A stretch of 64,000 bases of DNA from Chelativorans sp. J32 (GTDB lineage: Bacteria; Pseudomonadota; Alphaproteobacteria; Rhizobiales; Rhizobiaceae). The stretch is from positions 1-64,000 of the forward strand of contig NZ_JAEQ01000002.1 of the NCBI RefSeq assembly GCF_000518985.1. Direction: 5' to 3'. This document shows, one piece after another, positions 27,472 through 36,155 of the stretch (position 1 is the stretch's first letter; every line of letters starts with the position of its first letter). The notes beneath the pieces were generated by a model, which was not told the DNA's origin, searched no databases, and saw only the letters and a list, made by a program, of their open reading frames with translations. A program made the position numbers and the translations under genes.

Positions 27472-28227
27472 TCAGGCGCTACGCGCTTTCCTGGCCATGT
27501 CCACCAAAGCGGGCCTCACCTGCGATGCATCGCTCAGCCGCTCCTGGAAGAGGACGCGCCTGATCTCATCTCCCTTCGCAAGGTCTATGCCTTCAGGGTC
27601 GATGCCGGTCAGCGCCCACTTGCCGCGCTCAGCCTTGGCGAAGTGGACGGCATAGTTCTCCACCGCATCTGCATGATCTTCGTTCATGTGATCGACAGCG
27701 CGCTGCTCCATGTCGAGAAAGGCTTGCAGCGGCCCGTCCGTCAGGATCTCCTCGCGGTTCAGCCGATAGGCACGGGCGAAACCGCCGTTGAGCAGGGCGC
27801 TTTCCGGCGAGAGCCTGAAGAAGGCGAAATCGGGAAAATCCGCGTATAGCCTAGCCTTGGGGTGGCGATTCAAATATCGCCGCGCGGCATGGTCATGCGC
27901 CGGCATTCCCCGCTCGAGCTTCTCCGCACGCGCCTTGATCGTCAGCCGCGCATGGGCGAGGGGATCGCCCTTGCCAGGCTCGCCCACAAGAAGCGAGCAG
28001 CGCGGGTCGGCTGCCAGCGCCTTCGTATGTGCGGAAAGCGCCGAGACGAGGATCAGCGGCGTGCCGTCCATGTCGGTCGCTACCGCCACGCGCGTGGCGA
28101 GCGGCGCGCCATCCGCCGGATCAAGGGTAGCCAGCGCGCCGAAACGTGCGGTGCGCAAGAGAGTCTTTGCAAGGCGGATCGCCTCGGCATCCGTCTCAAG
28201 GATCGGGTCCTTCTTTCCGTCTTCCAT
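27472..28227 (-). CDS. HugZ-like split-barrel protein with DUF2470 domain
   Basis: 251 residues from the ATG at 28227 (MEDGKKDPILET), with GGAAAGGA upstream; the open frame continues upstream but into the divergent promoter region. The N-terminal half is a pyridoxamine-phosphate-oxidase-type split barrel (FGALATLDPADGAPLATRVA, CSLLVGEPGKGDPLAHARLT). The C-terminal domain has the DUF2470 signature DHMNEDHADAV and GIDPEGIDL. Such proteins bind FMN or haem, and relatives degrade haem. No haem transport gene is adjacent. Cotranscribed with the trmH-like gene. Confidence 0.82.
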   Translation of the reverse strand: MEDGKKDPILETDAEAIRLAKTLLRTARFGALATLDPADGAPLATRVAVATDMDGTPLILVSALSAHTKALAADPRCSLLVGEPGKGDPLAHARLTIKARAEKLERGMPAHDHAARRYLNRHPKARLYADFPDFAFFRLSPESALLNGGFARAYRLNREEILTDGPLQAFLDMEQRAVDHMNEDHADAVENYAVHFAKAERGKWALTGIDPEGIDLAKGDEIRRVLFQERLSDASQVRPALVDMARKARSA

Positions 28228-28339
28228 CGCCTTGTCCTTTCCGGCCCTCGATTGCGCACCGCGCAGGCGTTCGCAAGCTTTTTCCTCGATCAGCGGTAGG
28301 GGCTTGACCTCACAGCTATCATGTATCATAAAAAGTTAC

Positions 28340-28795
28340 ATGAGAAGAGACAGCAGACTTTCCGCAACACTCCATGCCCTGCTTCATCTGGCGGAGCAGG
28401 GAAGGCCGATGACATCCGCGGAGCTTGCCATCTGCATGGACACCAACGCCGTCGTCGTCCGGCGTACGATGGCGGGCCTTCGTGAAGCGGGAATTGTACG
28501 TTCGGCCAAGGGCCATGGCGGCGGTTGGGAGATTGCCCGTGATCTTTCCAAAGTGACGCTGAAGGACATCTATGATGCCTTAGGTTCGCCGGTGGTGCTG
28601 GCCATGGGATTTCATCTGGACAATCCGTCCTGCCTGATCGAGCGCGCGGTCAACCGTGAGCTTGCCGGGGCATTTCGGGAGGCGGAAACGTTTCTCATTG
28701 GCCGGCTGGGGGACATCACCCTAGCTAAGCTGGCCGAGGACTATCGGCTGGGCATTGCTCATCACTACAGCCACAAGCAGAGGCATTCGGAATGA
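28340..28795 (+). CDS. Rrf2-family transcriptional regulator
   Basis: 151 residues from the ATG at 28340 (MRRDSRLSATLHALLHLAEQ). The winged helix-turn-helix is standard for the family (MTSAELAICMDTNAVVVRRT, REAGIVRSAKGHGGGWEIAR). The three-cysteine cluster of iron-sulfur Rrf2 members (IscR, NsrR) is absent, so it belongs to the non-cluster branch (YwnA-like). Its stop overlaps the start of the flavoprotein gene by 4 nt (ATGA), so it probably controls that gene and itself. AT-rich DNA (28317-28338) before the start likely holds the promoter and operator. Confidence 0.88.
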   Translation: MRRDSRLSATLHALLHLAEQGRPMTSAELAICMDTNAVVVRRTMAGLREAGIVRSAKGHGGGWEIARDLSKVTLKDIYDALGSPVVLAMGFHLDNPSCLIERAVNRELAGAFREAETFLIGRLGDITLAKLAEDYRLGIAHHYSHKQRHSE

Positions 28796-29682
28796 CATTT
28801 GACGTGATCGTCGTTGGCGGCAGCTATGCCGGCCTGGCCGCAACCATGCAACTGGCCCGCGCGCGCCGTCGTGTTCTTGTGATCGACGAGGGGCAGCGCC
28901 GGAACCGTTTTGCCCAGAGCTCCCACGGCTTCCTCACGCAGGATGGCGCCGCGCCCAACGAGATTGCCTCCCGCGCCCGCGCGGAAGTGATGGCCTATCC
29001 CACGGTCGAGTGGAAACAGGGCCGGGTGGAGAAGGCAGCCGGGACGGAAACGGGGTTCATCGTGGAGACCGCAGGAGGCGAGGCCTATGAGGCGAGCCGC
29101 CTGATCCTTGCAATGGGCGTGGTCGATGATCTGCCCGACATTCCCGGGCTCAAGGAGCGTTGGGGCAAAGGCGTGTTTCATTGCCCCTATTGCCATGGTT
29201 ACGAACTCGGCGGCGGCAGCATCGGCGTGCTCGCCTCTTCGCCAGCTTCCATGCACCACGCGCTGCTCTTGCCCGAATGGGGCAAGATCACCTTCTTTCT
29301 CAATGGCATTTTCGCGCCAAGCGAGGAGGAACTGGCCCAGTTGAAACGGCGCGATGTGGCCATCGAGACCGGATTGATCGAGAAGATCGAGGGCGATGCC
29401 GACGTAAGGCTGCGTGATGGGCGCCTTTTCTCGTTTGCAGGTCTGTTCACTGCGACGATCACCCGTCTTTCGAGCACGCTTGCCGAACAACTCGGATGTG
29501 AGCTCGACCAAGGAGCCGTCGGTACCTTCATCAAGACCAATTCCATCAAGGAGACTTCCGTCCCCGGTGTCTTCGCCTGCGGCGATGCAGGCAGGCCGGC
29601 GGGGAGCCTCGCACTTGCCGTTGGCGATGGAACGATGGCGGGCCTCGGGGTCCACCGATCGCTGGTTTTCAACGAAGGCTAA
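28792..29682 (+). CDS. Thioredoxin-reductase-like FAD oxidoreductase
   Basis: 296 residues. The N-terminal FAD Rossmann motif is VIVVGGSYAGLAATMQLARA; the redox-active pair is CPYC in FHCPYCHGYEL; the C-terminal FAD motif is VFACGDAGRPAGSL. The NADPH domain is degenerate: where GGGDSA is expected the sequence reads GVLASSPASMHHAL. This small family often pairs with an Rrf2 regulator, as here (4-nt overlap). It probably takes part in thiol redox or detoxification, but the electron donor and acceptor are not known. Confidence 0.85.
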   Translation: MTFDVIVVGGSYAGLAATMQLARARRRVLVIDEGQRRNRFAQSSHGFLTQDGAAPNEIASRARAEVMAYPTVEWKQGRVEKAAGTETGFIVETAGGEAYEASRLILAMGVVDDLPDIPGLKERWGKGVFHCPYCHGYELGGGSIGVLASSPASMHHALLLPEWGKITFFLNGIFAPSEEELAQLKRRDVAIETGLIEKIEGDADVRLRDGRLFSFAGLFTATITRLSSTLAEQLGCELDQGAVGTFIKTNSIKETSVPGVFACGDAGRPAGSLALAVGDGTMAGLGVHRSLVFNEG

Positions 29683-29683
29683 G

Positions 29684-30871
29684 CTACCGGCGTAAGACCG
29701 CTCGCAACACGTCACGCACTCCAATGGCGCCGACGAACCGGGACGATTCGTCGAAAAGCGCTACGGGAGCGGTGTGGGACTGGTGCATGGCCTGCATCAC
29801 GGTCTTGAGCGGAGTGCCGGCGCGCGCCCAGTAAACCTTGGGCTGGTCTTCGGGAAGAACCTCGGTGGAATCACACGAAAGCCAGATCGCCGGCTTCCCG
29901 TTTCGCTCGGCATCCACCACGAGCATGTTCTCATCCAGCTTGAAGCGGGTGGTGCGGCGCAGATCGAGCCACAGCCAGCCTTCCCCCGCGCTTTCGAGGT
30001 CGCGCGCGTCGCGCATCACATTCCAGGCGGTGAGCACCGATAGCGGATTCACATTGGCGATGAAGTCGCGCACATAGTCGTTTTCAGGCCTGAGCACGAT
30101 CTCCTCAGGCGTGCCCGTCTGCACGATGTGACCGCCCTCCATGATGGAGATGCGGTTGCCGATCTTCAGCGCCTCCTCCAGATCATGGCTGACGAACAGG
30201 ATCGTCTTCTTGAGCCGCGCTTGAAGCTCAAGAAGCTCGTCCTGCAACTTGGTGCGGATCAGTGGATCGAGCGAGGAAAAGGGTTCGTCCATGAGCAGGA
30301 TCGGCGCCTCGGTTGCGAAGGCGCGGGCAAGCCCCACGCGCTGTTGCATGCCGCCGGAAAGCTCGTGCGCGTATTTACCGGCCCAGTCGTCGAGGTGGAC
30401 GAGCTGGAGCTGTTTCATGACCCGCTGCCGTCGCTCCTTCGCGGGCACGCCGGCAAGCTCCAGGCCGAATCCTACATTTTCGGCAACCGTGCGCCAGGGA
30501 AGCAGGGCGAACTGCTGAAAAACCATGGCCACGCATTCGCGGCGAATCTTCAGGAGCTCGGCGTCCGAGCAGGTGACCACGTCGGCCGACCAGTCTCCAT
30601 CATGGACGATCACCTCGCCACGGGCTACGCGGTTCAGCCGGTTTACGGATCGCAACAGCGTGGATTTCCCCGAACCTGAAAGACCCATAAGAACCGATAT
30701 CTCACCCTTGTTAACGGTGAGATTTGCTCCGGCGCAGCCCACCACCGCGCCGGTGCGCTCCAGAATCTCGGCGCGGCTTTTCTCCTCGTCCACCAGCTTC
30801 AGGGCCTCGGCGGTCTCCTTCTCGCCGCCGAATATGATGTCGACGCCGCGAAACTCTACCGCTGGCGTCAT
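29684..30871 (-). CDS. choV: Choline/glycine betaine ABC transporter, ATP-binding protein
   Basis: 395 residues. Walker A GLSGSGKST (about 63-71), Q-loop VFQQFALLPW, signature LSGGMQQRVGLARA, Walker B ILLMDEPFSSLDP, H-loop VSHDLEEAL. A C-terminal CBS-like regulatory part (TAPVALFDESSRFVGAIGVR) matches ProV/ChoV proteins. It energises import of choline or betaine through the neighbouring permease, whose start lies upstream. The gene overlaps choW by 4 nt. The order choX-choW-choV on the minus strand is the rhizobial cho operon. Confidence 0.92.
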   Translation of the reverse strand: MTPAVEFRGVDIIFGGEKETAEALKLVDEEKSRAEILERTGAVVGCAGANLTVNKGEISVLMGLSGSGKSTLLRSVNRLNRVARGEVIVHDGDWSADVVTCSDAELLKIRRECVAMVFQQFALLPWRTVAENVGFGLELAGVPAKERRQRVMKQLQLVHLDDWAGKYAHELSGGMQQRVGLARAFATEAPILLMDEPFSSLDPLIRTKLQDELLELQARLKKTILFVSHDLEEALKIGNRISIMEGGHIVQTGTPEEIVLRPENDYVRDFIANVNPLSVLTAWNVMRDARDLESAGEGWLWLDLRRTTRFKLDENMLVVDAERNGKPAIWLSCDSTEVLPEDQPKVYWARAGTPLKTVMQAMHQSHTAPVALFDESSRFVGAIGVRDVLRAVLRR

Positions 30872-31722
30872 CGGTCTTGCTCCCTGCTGAGCCGCGCCAT
30901 CCGGTCAAGGATGATCGCAAGCACGACGATGGCGAGGCCCGCTTCCACGCCAAGCGGGATATTCACGGAATTGAGCGCCCGCACCACCGGTTTGCCGAGT
31001 CCGTCGGCGCCGATGAGCGCCGCGATCACCACCATCGACAACGAGAGCATGATGCACTGGGTGAGGCCGACCATGATGGAGGGCAGGGCGGCGGGCAATT
31101 CCACCTTCCAAAGAAGCTGTCGCTTGGTCGCGCCGAAAGCCTGGCCCGCCTCCAGCATCGGGGTCGGCACGGAGGTGATGCCAAGATAGGTGAGACGGAT
31201 CGGTGCAGGCGCGGCGAAGATGACCGTGACGATGAGGCCGGGCGCTGCGCCCAGCCCAAAAAGGATAAGAACGGGAATCAGATAGACGAAAGTCGGCAAG
31301 GTCTGCATGAGGTCGAGAATGGGCCGCAACACCTGGTACACCCGCTCATTGTGCGCCGCCCAGATGCCGATCGGCACCCCGATGACCATGGAAGCGGCAG
31401 TAGCCGCCACGACCAGCACGAGCGTCTGGATGGTCTCGGTCCAGAGCCCCTGATTGATGATGAACAGGAAGCCGATCACCACCACCAGCGCCAATTTCCA
31501 TGATCGCTGTAGTGCATAGGCGAGGGCGGCAAGCAACAGGACGACGAGGATCGGCGGCGCCCAGAGAAGAAGGGCCACCAGCCCATCAAGCGCCGCCGCC
31601 ACTCCGTCGGCGAGCGTATCGAAAAGCCAGGCGAAGTTTGTCGTGAGAAAATCGAAGAACGAGCGGCCCCATCTGCCGATGGGGATTTTCCACGCCTCAA
31701 TCCACTCCGTTACGGGGTCCAT
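30868..31722 (-). CDS. choW: Choline/glycine betaine ABC transporter, permease
   Basis: 284 residues with about six membrane helices (LLLWAPPILVVLLLAALAYA, LALVVVIGFLFIINQGLW) and the inner-membrane component motif near GQAFGATKRQLLWKVELPAA, which docks onto the ATPase. Typical of ProW/ChoW, which form the membrane channel of osmoprotectant importers. It starts 130 nt after choX; that gap holds a hairpin that may reduce expression relative to the binding protein. Confidence 0.92.
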   Translation of the reverse strand: MDPVTEWIEAWKIPIGRWGRSFFDFLTTNFAWLFDTLADGVAAALDGLVALLLWAPPILVVLLLAALAYALQRSWKLALVVVIGFLFIINQGLWTETIQTLVLVVAATAASMVIGVPIGIWAAHNERVYQVLRPILDLMQTLPTFVYLIPVLILFGLGAAPGLIVTVIFAAPAPIRLTYLGITSVPTPMLEAGQAFGATKRQLLWKVELPAALPSIMVGLTQCIMLSLSMVVIAALIGADGLGKPVVRALNSVNIPLGVEAGLAIVVLAIILDRMARLSREQDR

Positions 31723-31764
31723 AGCGCCGGTGATACCCTCAAGTCGGCGCTAGGAAAAGGGCGG

Positions 31765-31788
31765 CCGGCCTACAATTGAGACGGCCGG
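31765..31788 (-). terminator. Hairpin between choX and choW (possible partial terminator)
   Basis: CCGGCC (31765-31770) pairs with GGCCGG (31783-31788). Read on the minus strand the hairpin is followed by GCCCTTTTCC. It could act as an attenuating or mRNA-processing element that keeps periplasmic binding protein in excess. Confidence 0.45.
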
Positions 31789-31852
31789 ACTTCCGTTTCT
31801 CGAGTGTTGGCGTAAGCCCCGCGGTCGAAGCAGCTGCCCTAGTGCTTGGATA

Positions 31853-32800
31853 TCACAGGCCCAGATGCGACTTTACAGCCGCAAGGCCGTCCTCACCTTC
31901 AAAAGTGGTGACCCCCTTCAGCCAGGGTTCGAGCGTTTCCGGATGCTCCTTGAGCCAGGCGGTAGCGGCTGCCTGGGGATCCTCGCCATCATTGAGGATC
32001 GCTCCCATGATCTCGTTCTCCATCTCCAGCGAGAAAACGAGGTTCTTGAGCAGCTGGCCCATATTGGGGCACTCCTGCGTGTAGCCCGACCACACATTGG
32101 TGTGCACGGTGGCGCCGCCGTAATTGGGGCCGAACACCTCGTCACCACCATCGAGATAGGCCATTTCGATATCGGCGTTCATCGGGTGAGGTTCCCAGCC
32201 GAGAAAAACGATGGGCTGCTCGGCCTGCACCGCACGGCGCACCTGCGAGAGCATGCCTGCCTCGGAGCTTTCCACCAACTCGAAATCCCCCAGACTGAAC
32301 GTGTCGTTGTCGATCATGTCGAGGATCAACCGGTTGCCATCATTGCCAGGCTCGATGCCGTAGATCTTGCCGTCGAGTTCCTCGCGAAACTTGTCGATGT
32401 CCGCAAAGGTCTTGAGGCCTGCATCGAAAGTGTATTGCGGTACGGCCAGCGTGTATTTCGCTCCTTCCAGATTGGTGACCACGGTCTCCACCGTGCCCTC
32501 TTCACGATAGGGCTTGATGTCGGCTTCCATGGTCGGCATCCAATTGCCGAGGAAGACGTCTATGTCCTTGTTCTTGAGCGAGGCATAGGTGACCGGCACC
32601 GAAAGCACCTCCACCTCAGGCTCATAGCCAAGCCCTTCGAGCAGCACCGAGGCGGTGGCCGTCGTCGCGGTAATGTCCGTCCAGCCGACATCGGAAAAGG
32701 TGACCGCGCGGCAGGAATCAGGCTCCGCAGCAAGAGCCGATCCCACCGTGAGCCCGAGTATCAGACCAAGCCCGGTACCCAATTGTTTTTTGCAGGTCAT
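31853..32800 (-). CDS. choX: Choline/glycine betaine ABC transporter, substrate-binding protein
   Basis: 315 residues from the ATG at 32800 (MTCKKQLGTGLGLILGLTVG), with GAGGGGAAAAC upstream. Signal peptide cleaved after ALAAEP. The mature OpuAC-type domain has the family segments TFSDVGWTDITATTA, VFLGNWMPTME, YGIEPGNDGN and FLGWEPHPMN, whose tryptophans and tyrosines form the aromatic cage for a quaternary amine. ChoX of Sinorhizobium is a high-affinity choline binder. First gene of the cho operon. Confidence 0.93.
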   Translation of the reverse strand: MTCKKQLGTGLGLILGLTVGSALAAEPDSCRAVTFSDVGWTDITATTATASVLLEGLGYEPEVEVLSVPVTYASLKNKDIDVFLGNWMPTMEADIKPYREEGTVETVVTNLEGAKYTLAVPQYTFDAGLKTFADIDKFREELDGKIYGIEPGNDGNRLILDMIDNDTFSLGDFELVESSEAGMLSQVRRAVQAEQPIVFLGWEPHPMNADIEMAYLDGGDEVFGPNYGGATVHTNVWSGYTQECPNMGQLLKNLVFSLEMENEIMGAILNDGEDPQAAATAWLKEHPETLEPWLKGVTTFEGEDGLAAVKSHLGL

Positions 32801-32980
32801 GATGTTTTCCCCTCGACTGCTTCCGGCATTCCAAAGCCCCATGGAAGGACTTCATCGTCCTCAAGGCAAGCATCAATTCCGGGCCGGTTCAAGGGCAAAG
32901 CGGTCGGGCAACGGGCGCCGGTTCATGGCCGCAAGCATTGGCCCGCGGCCGCAAAGCGCCTATTCGCTTGGTTCAAGCGC

Positions 32981-34489
32981 TCAGCTTTCCTCCACAAACA
33001 CCTCGTCGCGTTTCCTGCGAACGCTGGGTAGGAGAACGACCACCAGCACTGCAAGCGCGATGAGCAAGAGGGTTGCGCTGATGGGGCGGGTGAAGAAAGT
33101 GGAGGGATCGCCTCGGGACAGAATCATGGCCCGGCGCAGATTCTCCTCCAGCAGCGGGCCGAGGACGAAGCCGAGAAGAAGCGGCGCCGGCTCGCATCGC
33201 AACTTGACGAGGACATAGCCGGCCAACCCGGCGAAGGCGACGAAGAAAAGGTCGTAAGCGTTTGCGTTGACGCTGTAGACGCCTATGGAGCTGAAGGCCA
33301 TGATGATCGGGAAGAGGATGTAATAGGGAACTTTAAGCAGCCTCACCCACAGGCCGATCAGGGGCAAATTCAAGATCACCAACATCAGGTTGCCGATCCA
33401 CATGGAGGCGATCACACCCCAGAAAAGTGCCGGCTGTTCCGTCGCGACATTCGGTCCGGGCACGATGCCCTGGATAATCATCGCGCCGATCATCAGGGCC
33501 ATCACCGGGTTGGCCGGAATGCCCAAGGTGAGCATCGGGATGAAGGAGGTCTGTGCGCCGGCATTGTTGGCCGACTCCGGCCCTGCAACACCTTCGATCG
33601 CACCCTTGCCGAAATCGGAAGGATGATCCGACACGCGCTTCTCAAGGGTATAAGAAGCGAATGAGGCGAGGATCGCCCCGCCGCCGGGCAATACGCCCAA
33701 CGCCGACCCAAGCGCGGTGCCGCGCAGGATCGGAGCCGCCATCCGCTTCAACTCTTCGCGCGTGGGCAAAAGGCTGGAGATTTTCGCTATCAAGACTTCG
33801 CGCGTGCGCTCGCTCTCCAGGTTCCGCAGGATTTCGGCGATACCGAAGAGGCCGACCGCCAGTGCGACGAAGTTGAGACCGTCGGCATATTCACGGATGC
33901 CCAGGGTGAAGCGAGGCGTGCCGGTATATATGTCGGTGCCGACAAGCCCGAGCAGCAGGCCGACAATGACCATGCCCAGCGCTTTGATCACCGATCCGTG
34001 CGCCAGGGCGACGGAGGAAACCAGGCCTACGATCATCAGCGAGAAATATTCGGCTGCGCCGAATTTGAGCGCGATCGCGGTGAGCGGGGGGGCGAACACC
34101 GCCACCAGCGCCGTTGCCACCGTGCCTGCCACGAAGGATCCGATGGCTGCTGTCGCCAATGCTGCACCGGCGCGACCCTTGCGCGCCATCTGATAGCCGT
34201 CGATTGCCGTGACTGCAGAGGACGATTCGCCCGGCATGTTGATCAGGATGGCTGTTGTCGAGCCGCCATACTGCGCGCCGTAATAAATACCCGCCAGCAT
34301 AATGAGCGCAGACACTGGATCGCCGATCTGGAAGGTCACAGGAAGGAGCATGGCGATCGTCGCCGTCGATCCGATGCCGGGCAATACGCCGATCAACGTG
34401 CCGAGCATCACCCCGACGAGGCAGAAAAGCAGGTTCCAGAGCGTCGAAGCAGTCTGGAAGCCAAGCAGGAGATTCTGAAGAAGATCCAA
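32981..34489 (-). CDS. tctA: Tripartite tricarboxylate transporter, large permease TctA
   Basis: 502 residues, about 12 membrane helices, starting with TTG (MDLLQNLLLGFQTA), ten bases after tctB. Signature segments GVLPGIGSTATIAMLLP, IYYGAQYGGSTTAILINMPG and GVLPGGGAILASFASYTLEK are conserved in TctA. It is the main membrane subunit of a secondary transporter that uses an extracytoplasmic binding protein. Operon order tctC-tctB-tctA on the minus strand. Substrate (a carboxylate) cannot be read. Confidence 0.93.
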   Translation of the reverse strand: MDLLQNLLLGFQTASTLWNLLFCLVGVMLGTLIGVLPGIGSTATIAMLLPVTFQIGDPVSALIMLAGIYYGAQYGGSTTAILINMPGESSSAVTAIDGYQMARKGRAGAALATAAIGSFVAGTVATALVAVFAPPLTAIALKFGAAEYFSLMIVGLVSSVALAHGSVIKALGMVIVGLLLGLVGTDIYTGTPRFTLGIREYADGLNFVALAVGLFGIAEILRNLESERTREVLIAKISSLLPTREELKRMAAPILRGTALGSALGVLPGGGAILASFASYTLEKRVSDHPSDFGKGAIEGVAGPESANNAGAQTSFIPMLTLGIPANPVMALMIGAMIIQGIVPGPNVATEQPALFWGVIASMWIGNLMLVILNLPLIGLWVRLLKVPYYILFPIIMAFSSIGVYSVNANAYDLFFVAFAGLAGYVLVKLRCEPAPLLLGFVLGPLLEENLRRAMILSRGDPSTFFTRPISATLLLIALAVLVVVLLPSVRRKRDEVFVEES

Positions 34490-34499
34490 AGCGCTGGCC

Positions 34500-34961
34500 T
34501 CAGAAGTTCAGCCATGGGCCGACCAGCTTGAAAGGCAGGCCGAGGGCGTACACAAAGGCAAAGTAAGTGAATGCTGTGACACCGGCCGCCACCGCGGCGG
34601 CTGTCAGGACGGTCATCCGCGTGCTGGCGAAGGAAGCGATGAAGCCGGTGCAGAGAATGGCGGGCAGGAAACCCAGTCCGCGGACGGTGAGTCCGAAAAA
34701 GATCGGCGCGGGCAAAATGAGCAGAATCCCCCGCCAGGCGATCGGTCCGAGCGGCTCGCCGTCTGATCGGATCGATTGGATCAGGATGATCACGCCGAGC
34801 AGGGCGAGCACGCCTGAAAGCAACAGGGGAAAATAGCCCGGTCCCATGCGGAAGGCTGTTCCGAGCTCCATCCCGAGAGATTGAAAGGCGAAGACCGCCG
34901 CAATCGCTATGAAGAGAAGCCCACAGGCGAAATTCACCTTGTCGACGGTGTAACCATTCAC
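34500..34961 (-). CDS. tctB: Tripartite tricarboxylate transporter, small permease TctB
   Basis: 153 residues with four predicted membrane helices (FACGLLFIAIAAVFAFQSLG, YFPLLLSGVLALLGVIILIQ, LPAPIFFGLTVRGLGFLPAI, AAAVAAGVTAFTYFAFVYAL). The motif MGPGYFPLLLS is typical of TctB, the poorly conserved small subunit. It sits between the genes for the binding protein and the large permease. Confidence 0.9.
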   Translation of the reverse strand: MNGYTVDKVNFACGLLFIAIAAVFAFQSLGMELGTAFRMGPGYFPLLLSGVLALLGVIILIQSIRSDGEPLGPIAWRGILLILPAPIFFGLTVRGLGFLPAILCTGFIASFASTRMTVLTAAAVAAGVTAFTYFAFVYALGLPFKLVGPWLNF

Positions 34962-35017
34962 GTCTGCTTATCCGCGCTCATTGAAGAAGATCGGGGCGCA
35001 TGAAGCGCCCCGCAGTC

Positions 35018-35995
35018 TCAGTCTGCGTAGACGCCGGCTGCCTCGATGATGGGCTGCCACCGCTGGATCTCGCCCTCAAGTTTCGCCTTCAGCGCTGCCG
35101 GAGTGGCGTCCGCCTCGGGAGAGGGTGTCGTGCCGAGTTCCGCAAAACGGGCGACGACATTTTCGTCCTTCAGCGCCACCTGGAGGGATTTGGAGAGGCG
35201 GTCGACGACCTCCGCAGGCGTGCCCTTGGGTGCATAGAGCCCGTGCCAGATTCCCACCTGCATGTTCGGCAGACCGGCTTCCGCAACCGTTGGGAGGTCA
35301 GGCAAAACGTCGAGACGCTCGGGCGTGGTTACCGCGTAAGCCTTGATCGTGCCTGCCTGGATCTGCTTTGTGGTGTTCGTCGTCTGGTCGCACATGATGT
35401 CGACCTGTCCGCCCAGCAGATCGGTCATTGCGGGGCCGGTTCCCTGATAGGGCACCGTAACGAGCGGGGTTTCCACCGCGCTCATGAACAGCATGCCGCA
35501 AAGATGCGAGGCGGCTCCGATGCCAGCATTCGCCACCGTCACCTCGTCCTTGTGCGCCTTCACGTAATCGATCAGCCCCTTGAAGTCCTGCGGCTCGAAA
35601 TCCTTGCGGGCGACGATGGTCATCGGCACTTCCGTCACCAGACCGACATATTCGAACGCATTCAGCGTGTCATAGGGTAGTTTGCGGTAGAGCGTGGCGC
35701 TCGTCGCCATGCCGATGTGATGCAGGAGCAGAGTGTAGCCGTCCGGTTCCGCCTCGGCCACGCGCGCCGCTCCGAGCGTGCCGCCTGCGCCTCCCACGTT
35801 TTCCACCAACACCTGCTGCCCGAGATCCTTTGACATCGCTTCGGCCACCAGACGTGTCACGGTGTCGGTCGGGCCGCCGGCCGAGAACGGCACCACGATG
35901 GTTATCGCCCGGTCCGGATAGGTCTGGGCGGAGGCCCCGAGTGGCATTGCGAAGGCGGCAGCGACGCTGACCATCGCAAACAGTGATTTGCGCAT
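35018..35995 (-). CDS. tctC: Tripartite tricarboxylate transporter, substrate-binding protein TctC (Bug family)
   Basis: 325 residues from the ATG at 35995 (MRKSLFAMVSVAAAFAMPLG), chosen for GGGAGGAAATT upstream; the open frame extends further but without signals. Signal peptide ends at GASAQTYP. Bug-family landmarks: ITIVVPFSAGGPTDTVTRLV, VENVGGAGGTLGAARVA, TVPYQGTGPAMTDLLGGQVD and LPTVAEAGLP. It delivers an organic acid to TctAB. Bug proteins are highly expanded in related bacteria and their ligands vary. Confidence 0.92.
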   Translation of the reverse strand: MRKSLFAMVSVAAAFAMPLGASAQTYPDRAITIVVPFSAGGPTDTVTRLVAEAMSKDLGQQVLVENVGGAGGTLGAARVAEAEPDGYTLLLHHIGMATSATLYRKLPYDTLNAFEYVGLVTEVPMTIVARKDFEPQDFKGLIDYVKAHKDEVTVANAGIGAASHLCGMLFMSAVETPLVTVPYQGTGPAMTDLLGGQVDIMCDQTTNTTKQIQAGTIKAYAVTTPERLDVLPDLPTVAEAGLPNMQVGIWHGLYAPKGTPAEVVDRLSKSLQVALKDENVVARFAELGTTPSPEADATPAALKAKLEGEIQRWQPIIEAAGVYAD

Positions 35996-36155
35996 GAATT
36001 TCCTCCCATCGAAGCTGTCAGACAGCAATCTAGATGATGATACCCATCCGTCTCGGCCGCACAACTTATACTTATCTACGAGAATGCCTATTAGGCCGCT
36101 GCTCCACAGGTGCCCGCCCGGTGCGAAATGAAGACAGCTGTCGACTCGCTGCATT

